A stretch of DNA of 64,000 nucleotides from Mesorhizobium sp. M4B.F.Ca.ET.203.01.1.1 (GTDB taxonomy: Bacteria > Pseudomonadota > Alphaproteobacteria > Rhizobiales > Rhizobiaceae), in NCBI RefSeq assembly GCF_004791025.1, contig NZ_SRUO01000017.1, positions 67,474 to 131,473 of the forward strand. The letters are read 5' to 3'. Below the pieces are notes generated by a model. That model worked only from the letters and a program-made list of their open reading frames with translations. It was not told where the DNA came from and did not search any database. Of the stretch, positions 43,794 through 52,597 are shown one piece after another. Every line of letters starts with the position of its first letter. Position 1 is the first letter of the stretch. The position numbers were made by a program, and so were the translations under genes.

Positions 43794-44603
43794 ATGAAAC
43801 TCATTCATCTGACCGACCCCCATCTTGTGCCGTTAGGCGCCATGCTCTTCGGCTTCGATCCTGCCCAACGGCTTCGCAAGACCATTGAGCGCATCAACCG
43901 CGATCACGCCGACGCCGAGCTTTGCGTCGTGACTGGCGATCTCACTGACGAGGGAGATTTCGCTTCCTATGTCCTACTTCGCGAGGTGCTGCAGGAACTG
44001 TGCGTGCCCGCCCGCCTTCTGCTCGGCAATCACGACAGCCGCGAGAATTTTGTTCGGGCGTTTCCTGGAGAGCCGCGCGATGAGAACGGCTTTATCCAGT
44101 CGGTTCACGACGGATCTGCCGGGCGCCTCATTTTTCTCGACACATTGGTGGAAGGTTTCGGTCATGGCTCCTTGGACGATGGTCGGCTCGAGTGGCTGCT
44201 GGCCCGGGTGGCCGAGGCGTCGGATGTGCGGGCCTACCTCTTCGTCCATCATCCGCTGCAGCCGATCGGCCTGCCGCATTTCGAACCCTGGAGCACCGAG
44301 AATTGGCGCCCGATCATGCAGGCGATTGTCAGCGCCGGCAATGTGCGGCACATTTTCCACGGCCATGTGCATGTCGATGTTGGCGGCACCTGGAGCGGCA
44401 TCCCTTTCAGTGCAAACCGCGGCGTGGCGCATCAGATCATTCCACATTTCACGCGGAGAGACGCGGACTTCGTCGAGGATGCGCCCGCTTTTGACATCGC
44501 GATAATCGACGTTGATGGGGTCCTGGTGCATCGCTTCGAAGTTAGCGACCGACATGTGGTCGAGGTCTCCGCAGAAGGTTGGGTTCCCGAGGGCATGCAA
44601 TGA
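43794..44603 (+). CDS. CpdA-like metallophosphoesterase 1
   Basis: 269 aa calcineurin-like phosphodiesterase of the CpdA/GpdQ class. Metal ligands in HLTDPHLVP, CVVTGDLTDEGD, LLGNHDSREN, FVHHPLQPIG and FHGHVHVDVGG. The start is ATG 43794; the open frame from 43650 overlaps the binding-protein gene. The position in an importer operon suggests hydrolysis of an imported phosphodiester rather than cAMP turnover. GpdQ relatives split glycerophosphodiesters. Its stop overlaps the HAD gene by ATGA. Confidence 0.9.
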   Translation: MKLIHLTDPHLVPLGAMLFGFDPAQRLRKTIERINRDHADAELCVVTGDLTDEGDFASYVLLREVLQELCVPARLLLGNHDSRENFVRAFPGEPRDENGFIQSVHDGSAGRLIFLDTLVEGFGHGSLDDGRLEWLLARVAEASDVRAYLFVHHPLQPIGLPHFEPWSTENWRPIMQAIVSAGNVRHIFHGHVHVDVGGTWSGIPFSANRGVAHQIIPHFTRRDADFVEDAPAFDIAIIDVDGVLVHRFEVSDRHVVEVSAEGWVPEGMQ

Positions 44604-45331
44604 ATCAACAGGCCTCTTATGAACTGGTCATCTTCGATTGCGACGGCGTTCTGATCGATAGCGAGACGCTGGCAAGTCGAATCGATGCCGAAGAACTTAC
44701 CCGCATTGGCTATCCCATGTCGTATTCTGATGTGATTCTGCGGTTTACCGGCCTTTCCTCAGCCACCATGCGGAAAATGATCGAAGAAGACTGGGGCCGC
44801 CCTCTACCCAGCGACTTCGACGTCATCGTGCAATCCCGGATAAAGGAAAGCTACCAGACGGAACTGCAAGCGATCAGCGGCATTGACCAACTCCTGCATC
44901 AGTTGCGATTGCCGCGCTGCGTCGCATCGAGCAGCGCCCCCGACAAGCTGCGGCTTGGTCTTGAACTGACGGAACTTTGGGCATACTTCCATCCCCACGT
45001 GTTCAGCTCCGCCATGGTAAAGGCCGGTAAGCCTGCACCGGACCTCTTCCTGTTCGCTGCCGCCCAGATGGGCACTAAGGCAGCGCGCTGCGTCGTTGTC
45101 GAGGACAGCATTGCAGGCGTTCGAGCCGGTGTGGCCGCGGGGATGATGGTGATCGGTTTCACCGCGGGCGGCCACTGCCACGACGACCACGGTCAACGAT
45201 TGCTGTCAGCCGGCGCTGCGGTGGTCGCGCGATCAGCCGAAGAACTTAGCGTCCTGCTGATGACGAGCGAAGTCCAGCCCAATACAAAATGGGAGGAGGC
45301 GGACCCGGTGGCAGCAGGTGCCGTAAGGTGA
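44600..45331 (+). CDS. HAD-family phosphatase 1
   Basis: 243 aa, beta-phosphoglucomutase-like subfamily. Motif I VIFDCDGVLIDSE, motif II CVASSSAP, motif III KAGKPAPDLFL, motif IV CVVVEDSIAGVRAG. It would remove phosphate from the sugar phosphate released by the overlapping phosphodiesterase gene (inference from ATGA coupling). The C-terminal 20 residues (QPNTKWEEADPVAAGAVR) are unlike the family and may be a disordered tail. Confidence 0.9.
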   Translation: MNQQASYELVIFDCDGVLIDSETLASRIDAEELTRIGYPMSYSDVILRFTGLSSATMRKMIEEDWGRPLPSDFDVIVQSRIKESYQTELQAISGIDQLLHQLRLPRCVASSSAPDKLRLGLELTELWAYFHPHVFSSAMVKAGKPAPDLFLFAAAQMGTKAARCVVVEDSIAGVRAGVAAGMMVIGFTAGGHCHDDHGQRLLSAGAAVVARSAEELSVLLMTSEVQPNTKWEEADPVAAGAVR

Positions 45332-45908
45332 ACTGCAGCAGCTTTCCATCCACTCAACCCCACAAAAATGTCTTCCTATACCGACTGTCCCGGCGATTCC
45401 GTCCACTTGACATAAATCCGAACAAAGCTCCCTTGCATTCGATATCGGCGAAGTCTGACAGGCGGATGCGGCATGGGGCGGGCGCGCGCAAGCGACACTC
45501 AACGGTGTTCGACCGAGCTGCTCACAAATTACAATTGAGGGTCAAGAAGGAGCATTCGTGTCTGCGTGGGGGAACTCACCGGAGCTCGAAGCACAGGCCC
45601 GTGGCACCGTTTCGATGATGGACGAGTTACTTCATGATCAACCGAAAGCGATAGCGACCGAGGTCCCTTATGCGGCCCGAGCATTTACAACTCGCGACAT
45701 TTATTGGCCGTTCGTCGGTCAACTGTTTGCTTGGAATCGAACACCTCGATCCGGGCGGCAGAGAGGGTCGACCCCTCACTGCTCACGGTTCGCTGTCAGA
45801 CGCCTGGAATAGATGGTCACCACAACGACGGCAATCAAGTGGCCTGACGCAGCAGCGGTCTCTTGTCCCACTTCCTCCCAGGGTCGGGCCCAATCTGAGT
45901 GTGGAGCA
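45332..45908. other. Intergenic region, no gene recognised
   Basis: About 580 bases between the two phosphodiesterase/HAD pairs. A fragment MRPEHLQLATF near 45670 recalls the RPEH segment at the end of MalK-type ATPases, but the match is too short to call. TTGACA at 45408 has no properly spaced -10 partner that I could find. Confidence 0.35.
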
Positions 45909-46691
45909 ATGCAGAAAATCATTCATATCACGGATCCTCATTTTGTTGCCCCTGGCAAGACGCTTTACGGCATCGATCCGGCGCAGAGATTGCGCGACAC
46001 CTTGGACCATGTCTCGCGCGTACACGCAGATGCCAGGCTCATCCTTATTACCGGCGATCTTGCTGATACAGGCGATCCAGCCGCTTACGCACTCTTGCGC
46101 GAGATCTTGTCGGAGGTCCGGCTCCCGGTCCATTTGACGATCGGCAACCACGATGACCGCGGCGCATTTCGAGGCGTATTCGGCGGGGAAGGATTCGTTC
46201 AGGCGGCTGTCGACTTGCACGACTGGCTCGTCGTCTTGCTCGACACAAAGGACGACATCAGCCATTTCGGTTGTCTTGACGGTGGCCGGTTTGAATGGCT
46301 GCAGGACCAGCTTTTCCGTGCCGCCGGCCGACCAGTCGTGGTTGCTATGCACCATACGCCGGCGGATTTGCATGTGCCTTGTTTTAAGACGAGCGATATG
46401 AAGGAGTCCGATCGGCTCCTTTCCATCCTTCGGAAAAACGCATCGGTCCGCCACATGCTCTTTGGTCACCGGCATGTTGCTGCAGCAGGCAGTTTGTCGG
46501 GCATATCGTTTACTGCCAGCCGTGGCACGGCGCAGCATATCGTTCTGGACTGGGAACAATATGGCAAGCCCATATTTGTGGCGGCTGCGCCATCATACGA
46601 TGTCGTCATGTTGGACGGATCGGATGTCGTTGTCCATCGTCACGAGGGACTTGATCAGCTGCCTGTCATTCGTCCCGGTGATCCGAAATGA
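45909..46691 (+). CDS. CpdA-like metallophosphoesterase 2
   Basis: 260 aa from ATG 45909, paralogue of the protein at 43794. Shared features are IHITDPHFVAPGKTLYGIDPAQRLRDTL, LILITGDLADTGDPAAYALLREIL, LTIGNHDDRG, VVAMHHTPAD and LFGHRHVAAAG. All metal ligands are kept. It diverges in the central substrate region, suggesting a related but different diester. It is coupled by ATGA to HAD gene 2, the same layout as pair 1. Confidence 0.9.
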   Translation: MQKIIHITDPHFVAPGKTLYGIDPAQRLRDTLDHVSRVHADARLILITGDLADTGDPAAYALLREILSEVRLPVHLTIGNHDDRGAFRGVFGGEGFVQAAVDLHDWLVVLLDTKDDISHFGCLDGGRFEWLQDQLFRAAGRPVVVAMHHTPADLHVPCFKTSDMKESDRLLSILRKNASVRHMLFGHRHVAAAGSLSGISFTASRGTAQHIVLDWEQYGKPIFVAAAPSYDVVMLDGSDVVVHRHEGLDQLPVIRPGDPK

Positions 46692-47383
46692 TGGCTTCAC
46701 CATCGATCAAAACGTCCGATCGGTCGCGGCCTCGACTGATCATCTTCGATTTTGACGGCACCCTTGCGGAGACGGAAATCGTAGCATCGGAGGTGATTTC
46801 GGCAAAACTTGCCGCGGAAGGTTTCCAGGTGCATCCAGATGAAATAACGGCAACGCTCTCCGGTGTTGAGCGAGACGATCAACAACGGCATCTGGAAAGA
46901 CTTGTCGGTGTAAGCCTGCCGAAGAACTTCATGGAAACGGCCGCGGCTGAGATCCAGCTGGCCGCCTCTGGGATCCTGTCGGCGACACCTGGCGCGGTTG
47001 AACTGCTCCAGTGGCTTTCCATTCCCTTTTGTGTCGCATCGAACACATCTCGTTTCGAACTCATCCACCGCATGAGAGCCGCCAATCTCTTGGGGCTTGT
47101 AGGCTCACGGTTCTTCTCCTCCGATGACATCGGTGTCCGGAAGCCTGACCCTTCTGTGCTGCTATTGGCGGCGGAAATCATGGGCGTGTCTGCCAGAGAG
47201 TGCCTTGTCATTGAGGACAGCGTCATCGGTCTTAGTGCCGCGCGAAATGCAAATATGCGCTACTGCGCATTCGGGGGCGCCCGCCACCATACGAGTCGAC
47301 TGAGGAATGACCTCCGGACCTTTGAGCCGGAGGCATTGTTGCTGAACTTGGCGGAACTTAAAGGTTTGCTTTGCCCAATGTAG
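46688..47383 (+). CDS. HAD-family phosphatase 2
   Basis: 231 aa. Motif I IIFDFDGTLAETE, motif II CVASNTSR, motif III GVRKPDPSVLL, motif IV CLVIEDSVIGLSAARNANM. It is a paralogue of HAD 1 in the same family, with an N-terminal extension of about 15 residues (MASPSIKTSDRSRPR). It is expected to dephosphorylate the product of phosphoesterase 2. Confidence 0.9.
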   Translation: MMASPSIKTSDRSRPRLIIFDFDGTLAETEIVASEVISAKLAAEGFQVHPDEITATLSGVERDDQQRHLERLVGVSLPKNFMETAAAEIQLAASGILSATPGAVELLQWLSIPFCVASNTSRFELIHRMRAANLLGLVGSRFFSSDDIGVRKPDPSVLLLAAEIMGVSARECLVIEDSVIGLSAARNANMRYCAFGGARHHTSRLRNDLRTFEPEALLLNLAELKGLLCPM

Positions 47384-47939
47384 AAAGAGGGCAGCGGCGT
47401 GGACGGTCCGCCGCGCCTGCATCCGGAACACCATACCCCGGCGGGCAGTGCAATGGCGGACAGGTCATCAAGCTTGGTGCGGGATGCGGTATGCGGTCTG
47501 GTCGCCAGCGGGCCTAGCTCACAATCCAGAATCGCGCATTTTGTTGCCTAAAACCCCGAGCTTCTTGGGGACTTATCTATCTCCAAACTCGTAAGTCAAA
47601 CAAACAGCGGAGAAGCGTCGGTTTTGCGTTTTTGCCGTACTCGTGGCCTCTCTGGGTTTCGCGAGTTCAGGGTGGCGTTACCGGGGAGATTGAGCGCGAT
47701 AGAGCCCGGCGACTGACACAGCACCTCGCCACTGAACTCGCATGTAAGACCGGAAATTGCGAACCTGAGCGCGGCCTTCCTACATTCGGTTGAGGCCTCA
47801 GCTCGCCTTCTCGACTACGCCCAGATCGAGCGCCTGACGGAGCGACTACAGAGTGCTACGCGTGTCGAAGCTCTTGGTATGGGCGTCTCCGCAATCTGCG
47901 CAGAGCTACTGTCACAGCCGCCTGATCTGGCTGGGATAG
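47384..47939. other. Intergenic region with one hairpin, no gene
   Basis: No gene is supported. 47554-47570 (CCCCGAG-CTT-CTTGGGG) forms a 7-bp stem with one G-T pair and a 3-base loop and might end transcription of the catabolic cluster, although no T-run follows. The region up to the IS256 end shows no recognisable domain; a frame near 47800-47945 reads AQIERLTERLQSATRVEAL without a match I recognise. Confidence 0.4.
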
Positions 47940-49362
47940 TGTCCTGAAGGTTCTGCAAAAAGCTCTGGAGAGAGAGAGCAGGCCTTGCCCTGAGGCGAGG
48001 CGGCCATGGCACGCTGGTGACGTTGCGATCACCGATTCCCGTGGAAGGGTAAGTGCATGACCAATCGAGAAGTTAGACTGAGCAGAGGCGAGTTGAAAGC
48101 GTTGCTGTTGTCGGATGAGGACGGCTTCCGCAGAGTTTTGCAGGCTGTCGTGCAGGAGGCTTTGGAAGCCGAGATGACGGAGGCCATCGGGGCCGAGAAA
48201 GGCGAGCGGACGGCGGAGCGGGTTGGTTACCGGTCCGGCTATTATGAGCGCAAGCTTGTGACGCGGGTTGGGGTCCTGGAACTTCGCGTTCCGCAGGATC
48301 GGACCGGCCGGTTCTCGACGGAATTGTTCGAGCGTTATCAACGCTCGGAGAAGGCACTGGTATCGGCGCTGGTCGAGATGTACGTGCAAGGCGTGTCGAC
48401 CCGGAAGGTGAAGGCGATCACCGAGGAACTGTGCGGCCACGCCTTCTCGGCCTCGACGGTGAGCGAGGCGACGGCGCGGCTGGATGAGGCGCTGAAGGCG
48501 TTCTTTGAGCGGCGGCTTGCCGAACCTTACCCGTACCTCATCCTGGACGCGCGCTATGAGCGGGCGCGCGAGGCCGGCGTGATCGCCAGCCAGGCGGTCT
48601 TGGTGGCGATCGGGGTCGACTGGGAGGGCCGGCGCCAGGTGCTCGGTGTCGAGCTGGCCAACCGTGAAAGCCATTCGAGCTGGCGCGCGTTCGTGGCAGG
48701 GCTCAAGCAGCGCGGGCTTGCCGGCGTGGAGTTCGTCGTCTCCGACGACCATCCGGGGCTCAGGGCAGCGATCCGGGAAGTCCTGCCTGAGGCAGTCTGG
48801 CAGCGCTGTTACGTGCACTTCCTCAGAAACGCGCTCGATTATGTGCCGCGCAAGGTCGATGACGACTGCCTGATGGAGCTCAGATGGTTCTATGACCGGC
48901 GCGACCTAGCCGAGGTCAAGCGCGACCTGGCGCAGTGGATCGCCAAATGGCAGGCAAAATACCCGAAGCTGGTGGATTGGGTGGAGAACAACATCGAGGA
49001 GACGCTGAGCTTCTACCGGCTGCCGCTGCCGCATCACAAGCACATGAAGTCGACGAACATGCTGGAGCGGCTAAACCAGGAGATCAAGCGGCGCACCCTG
49101 GTCGTTCGCATCTTCCCCAACCCGCAGAGCTGTTTGCGGCTGGTTCGGGCATTGGCGGTGGAGATCCACGAGAACTGGCTCGAGGCGACCCGCTACCTCA
49201 ACATGGATCACCTGCGCGAGCACAAGAAGGAGAGCCTGAGAGCACTGGCCGCCTGAGACGCGGCCCGCCATGTCCGCCGCTCCGCTAAACACGGGGGCTG
49301 CGCGGCGGACACGCCAACGTCACCGCTGAATGCCACGCCATTTTTGCAGAACTTGACGCACA
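47940..49362 (+). mobile_element. IS256-family element, apparently complete
   Basis: The ends contain the inverted repeat GTTCTGCAAAAA (47950-47961) and its complement TTTTTGCAGAAC (49341-49352), extended outward imperfectly (TGTCCTGAAG against TGTGCGTCAA) to 47940 and 49362. Length is about 1423 bp, with one transposase gene. No 8-9 bp target duplication is evident. Confidence 0.8.
48057..49256 (+). CDS. IS256-family transposase
   Basis: 399 aa Transposase_mut protein, full length. Motifs: VLQAVVQEALEAEMTEAIGAEKGERT, VGYRSGYYERKLVTRVG, LVEMYVQGVSTRKVKAITEELCG, then DDE residues in YLILDARYERARE, VVSDDHPGLRAAI and the Glu of MLERLNQEIKRRT. There is no frameshift, so the element may be mobile. 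Confidence 0.96.
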   Translation: MTNREVRLSRGELKALLLSDEDGFRRVLQAVVQEALEAEMTEAIGAEKGERTAERVGYRSGYYERKLVTRVGVLELRVPQDRTGRFSTELFERYQRSEKALVSALVEMYVQGVSTRKVKAITEELCGHAFSASTVSEATARLDEALKAFFERRLAEPYPYLILDARYERAREAGVIASQAVLVAIGVDWEGRRQVLGVELANRESHSSWRAFVAGLKQRGLAGVEFVVSDDHPGLRAAIREVLPEAVWQRCYVHFLRNALDYVPRKVDDDCLMELRWFYDRRDLAEVKRDLAQWIAKWQAKYPKLVDWVENNIEETLSFYRLPLPHHKHMKSTNMLERLNQEIKRRTLVVRIFPNPQSCLRLVRALAVEIHENWLEATRYLNMDHLREHKKESLRALAA

Positions 49363-49546
49363 CAACCGGCTTCCGCATCCGAGCGCCGCGGCTGGCCATG
49401 GTCACACCTCATACGCATGGTGTATGCAGCTGAGGCGGCGCGCGGTGCATGCGTCATGTCCGGATGTCGAGAAATAGCACGCCGCAGAAACTCAAATTCT
49501 GCTAATCGAACGTTCAAAGGACGTCGAAAAAAGGGGAAGCGTAGAG

Positions 49547-50266
49547 ATGTGGTTCTGCAAAAATGCGGCCCAATGTCGTCGGACAGAAATGCCCAGTTTG
49601 GCTATTGAAGCCAAGAAGAACGCAAAAGCCGATGCAGCCTACGACGCGGTACTTCAATTGCTCTACAGCAAATCCCACATGCCGGGGCAGCATCTCAGCG
49701 ATAAAGAGCTAGCGTCCGACCTCAACATCGGCCGGACTCCTATACGCGAAGCACTTATCCGACTTGCAGCGGAAGGGAAGATCGTGTCCTTTCCTCAAAG
49801 GGGCTACTTTACGAGACCTCTGGTCGAGTGGGTTCTATTGGACTCGTATGTGGTGGCGCGCGAAACACTTACCTTCGCCCTAACTCGTACACGGACTCAC
49901 CCTCTCGACCGAACCGCCCCCTCTGGTGAGTTATCTCCAACGGAGCTCGCTCTTCGAGCGGAAGAAATATTCACTGACATAGCTCTGGGGGCATGTAATT
50001 GCGAAATCTGCCATATCATCGACAAGTTCTGTTTCTGCTCTCATGCCCTTCGCATGGAAATAACCGCGTCTGAGCTTTCCCCGGCTTTTCGAACCAGTCT
50101 TGCAAGGCTAACTGACGCAATGCCTCAGCTCGGCAAGACTACGAGCGCAGTGGCATCCGCATTGACTAACCACCTTGATGTAGAACAGCGCGCAGTGTCG
50201 CGCGCTTTGCAAAATATGAGCAGGAGACAGCTGGCAAACTTCACGTTTACAAAGAAGTATTGGTGA
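49547..50266 (+). CDS. GntR-family transcriptional regulator
   Basis: 239 aa from ATG 49547, which has AAGGGGAAG seven bases upstream; ATG 49589 (225 aa) is the alternative and closer to usual family length. Winged helix: AYDAVLQLLYSKSHMPGQHLSDKELASDLNIGRTPIREALIRLAAEGKIVSFPQRGYF. The C-terminal FadR/FCD-like helical domain is divergent, with cysteines (GACNCEICHIIDKFCFCSH) that could bind a metal. Bases 49552-49565 equal 14 bp of the IS256 inverted repeat, so the first codons may be IS-derived. The target genes are unknown. Confidence 0.85.
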   Translation: MWFCKNAAQCRRTEMPSLAIEAKKNAKADAAYDAVLQLLYSKSHMPGQHLSDKELASDLNIGRTPIREALIRLAAEGKIVSFPQRGYFTRPLVEWVLLDSYVVARETLTFALTRTRTHPLDRTAPSGELSPTELALRAEEIFTDIALGACNCEICHIIDKFCFCSHALRMEITASELSPAFRTSLARLTDAMPQLGKTTSAVASALTNHLDVEQRAVSRALQNMSRRQLANFTFTKKYW

Positions 50267-50319
50267 GCGATTTTCGCCGACATCAGCCGAGTAGCTGAGC
50301 CATTCGGCTTGGGCCGTCG

Positions 50320-50690
50320 CAGGAGGGCTGCGGGTCCCGTGCGATATGATGCTGGAGGCGGTCAAGACACGCTTCGGATCGACGAGGGTGCCTCATCCGA
50401 TCGAGACCTGTCGGAAAATGGCACCCCTACACCGGCAAGGAACACGCGCCTTCGCCTCTGCGCTGACCGCGTTACTTGCTCCACGCCCGTGAAGCGCCCC
50501 ACTCCAGCGACGTGTCGGAAGCCTGGGTCAAAACCTTCAAGCGTGATTGCGTTCGCCTCACTCCTTGCATGATCACCCATGGTTCTCCGCCAGATCGCCC
50601 GGTGGGATGACTACAACGAGATACATCCTCACTGAGCGCTCAGAATACGATCCCGGGAGAGGTCATTCTGACACAAACCCACTAGCCGGA
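50320..50690 (+). pseudogene. IS3-family OrfB transposase remnant
   Basis: Readable across frames: MMLEAVKTRFGSTRVPHPIE, LSENGTPYTGKEHA, FTPVKRP, VSEAWVKTFKRD, VRLTPC, then ARWDDYNEIHPH. This is the end of the integrase core of IS2-group OrfB, with the second catalytic Asp region changed to LSENG and at least three frame lesions. It lies between the GntR gene and the biosynthetic operon. Confidence 0.7.
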
Positions 50691-51292
50691 GTGTTCGCGA
50701 AAGGGGCTACTAACATTGGACGCCGGCCCTCGGTCCGGCGAGTGCTTCAACCAATTACGGAAGCTCGGGGTGCTCCCAGCTCGCCAAGGTTGGCTGATTA
50801 TCTGGCCCGCGGCTTTGGCGGGATGATATTCCTGCGCATCCGCGCTGCGCTTTTTATCTTTTAAATGGTGCCGGTACGAGAGGCGGAAAAAGCAACCTCG
50901 CGTTGTCACTTCCGATACTAAAATATCTCAGATAGGAGGCTAAAGGTAGGCGGAGAATAAATAATATATCCATAAATATATTTCAGAGGACCACTTCCCC
51001 TTCTTGTCAGGGTCTATTAGGTGTTGATTTACGAAGGAGGGACTGCATCGTTCAGCGAGTTCATTTCCGACGAGGTTGACGCCTCATACGCCGGTTGCGA
51101 GCTTGAAAGCTCTTTCCTGAACTCAACGTAGCGAGGGCGCTACGGCGCCCAGCCTGTTCTCAGGAGCGACTCTGCTCTTGTGGGTTAGCCGAGCCTCGTT
51201 GCAAGACGCAAAAGTATGCGAGAGACGGGTCGGTTCGGCTCGTGACTTCGCGAGTGGCCGATGGCCGATGTAACACAACCAGGCTTGATCAT
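50691..51292. promoter_or_regulatory. Leader of the five-gene operon with an AT-rich patch
   Basis: About 600 bases without a gene. From 50920 to 50995 the DNA is strikingly AT-rich (AAAATATCTCAGATAG, AATAAATAATATATCC, ATAAATATATTTC) compared with its GC-rich flanks. It is the most likely promoter zone for the operon. No sigma-54 -24/-12 pair, NifA site or nod box was found. ACGAAGGAGGGACTG near 51030 is a good ribosome binding site without a matching gene. Confidence 0.45.
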
Positions 51293-52579
51293 ATGACCAA
51301 GGATGTAAGCTTAGCCACGGCAGCAAGCACACGATGCGTCCACCAGAAGGACACTTCTCTTGCGCTCTTTGGAGGAGATCCCACGGTGCCGGCTGGGCGA
51401 GTTGTTCTTTGGCCAGCTGCGAAACGTAAACATTTGAAGGCGCTCGCAAATGTTGTCGAAAGCGGCAAATATCATCGCGTCAATCACCCTATGGTGATTG
51501 AGCTCGAAAAGCGGCTAGCGGATTGGTCGGGTAACTGGTCTGTGCGCGCCGTTGGAAGCGGCACAGCCGCTATTCACGTGGCTCTCGACTACTACCGGAA
51601 CCGAGGTCGCCGAGTCGTTACGTCGGCTTTGAACTGGCCGGGAGCCGTCGGCCCAATCGCGATCAGTGGACTCGAACCGGTCTTTGTCGATGTTGAGCCA
51701 GACCTTGCCGGAGTTGATGAGAAGATGGCGGCCTCCCTCATCAAGCCAGGTGACGCGGCGACGCTCATAACTCATCTGTTCGGAAATAACCTCTTGGTTC
51801 CCAGCTTGAGATTCGCGGCGCGAGCGCGAGGCGTGGCGATTATCGATGATGTTTGCCAATCAATTGGCGCTGCGAAAGATATTGTCAATGGAGCTTACTT
51901 GGAGAGCGATGCACTCTCTCTCTCCGGCAACGGAGCTAAACACCTCGGGGCAGGTGAGCTTGGATTTGTCCTGACGAGGGACCCTGCTCTGATCCACCAT
52001 GTAGATAATGTTTCGCTGACAAGCTCGTCGCGATGTGGAGCTAGGATATTCTCCCCGAACTCCAAAGGCTACAATTACCGACCCAATGTATTCTCTGCTG
52101 CCATTGCTAATCACAGGCTCAAGCAGCTTGACCGGCAGCTTAAAAAAAGGCGAAGGAATGCTAGGTTCCTTTGGCAGGAGATTGGCCACCTCTCAGGGCT
52201 TCTGCCTCTTTTCGATCCAGCAGATCATCAACAATCGATGCTGAATCTCCCGTTGCGTCTTGAGCCGGAAAAGCTCGGTTTTCTACCTGGCCCTACGGCC
52301 AGGGATTTCATCATTAAGCTTCTTCAAGCCGAGGGAGTTCCCGTTGCGGTCTGGCTGACGAAGCCCGTCTTTGAATATCTGCCGGATATCTGCGGCCAAT
52401 GGTCAAGGACCGATTTTCCAAACGCCATGAAGATATTGAACACCATGTTTTACGTGTCGGAGATCGCTCCACCAAACGACGTTGAAGTGATGAAATTGTA
52501 CGCGGCCGCGTTTCAAAAGGTCTGGGCAGCGCTTCCAAACCTAGCTTCAAAAATTCCTGAGATCGTATCTGTTGCCTGA
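51293..52579 (+). CDS. DegT/DnrJ/EryC1-family aminotransferase (AHBA-synthase/StsC-like)
   Basis: About 428 aa from ATG 51293 (GTG 51242 possible). LALFGGDPTVPAGR opening; VRAVGSGTAAIHVALDYY (87-101, cofactor phosphate); VTSALNWPGAVGPIAISGLEPVFVDVEPD; IIDDVCQSIGA (183-193) with the Asp that holds the PLP ring nitrogen; SLSGNGAKHLGAGELG with Lys216 as the PLP Schiff-base lysine. Family members aminate keto-sugars, inosoles or the AHBA ring. Rhizopine MosB and StsC are relatives. This is the first gene of a five-gene operon and probably installs an amino group on a cyclic substrate. Confidence 0.88.
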   Translation: MTKDVSLATAASTRCVHQKDTSLALFGGDPTVPAGRVVLWPAAKRKHLKALANVVESGKYHRVNHPMVIELEKRLADWSGNWSVRAVGSGTAAIHVALDYYRNRGRRVVTSALNWPGAVGPIAISGLEPVFVDVEPDLAGVDEKMAASLIKPGDAATLITHLFGNNLLVPSLRFAARARGVAIIDDVCQSIGAAKDIVNGAYLESDALSLSGNGAKHLGAGELGFVLTRDPALIHHVDNVSLTSSSRCGARIFSPNSKGYNYRPNVFSAAIANHRLKQLDRQLKKRRRNARFLWQEIGHLSGLLPLFDPADHQQSMLNLPLRLEPEKLGFLPGPTARDFIIKLLQAEGVPVAVWLTKPVFEYLPDICGQWSRTDFPNAMKILNTMFYVSEIAPPNDVEVMKLYAAAFQKVWAALPNLASKIPEIVSVA

Positions 52580-52597
52580 GGGCGGGATGGCAAGCCG

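Noticed and set aside
42407..43804. 465-codon minus-strand frame
   Set aside because: Antisense to a clear solute-binding protein gene; long frames opposite GC-rich genes are common.
45670..45700. MRPEHLQLA segment resembling the C-terminus of a MalK-type ATPase
   Set aside because: Only about 10 residues match and nothing upstream encodes an ATPase; could be chance.
47856..48818. 320-codon minus-strand frame
   Set aside because: Antisense to the IS256 transposase and extends outside the element; no domain.
50800..50830. Possible sigma-54 promoter CTGGCCCGCGGCTTTGGC
   Set aside because: The GG to GC spacing is 12 rather than 10 bases, and no NifA-type upstream site was found.
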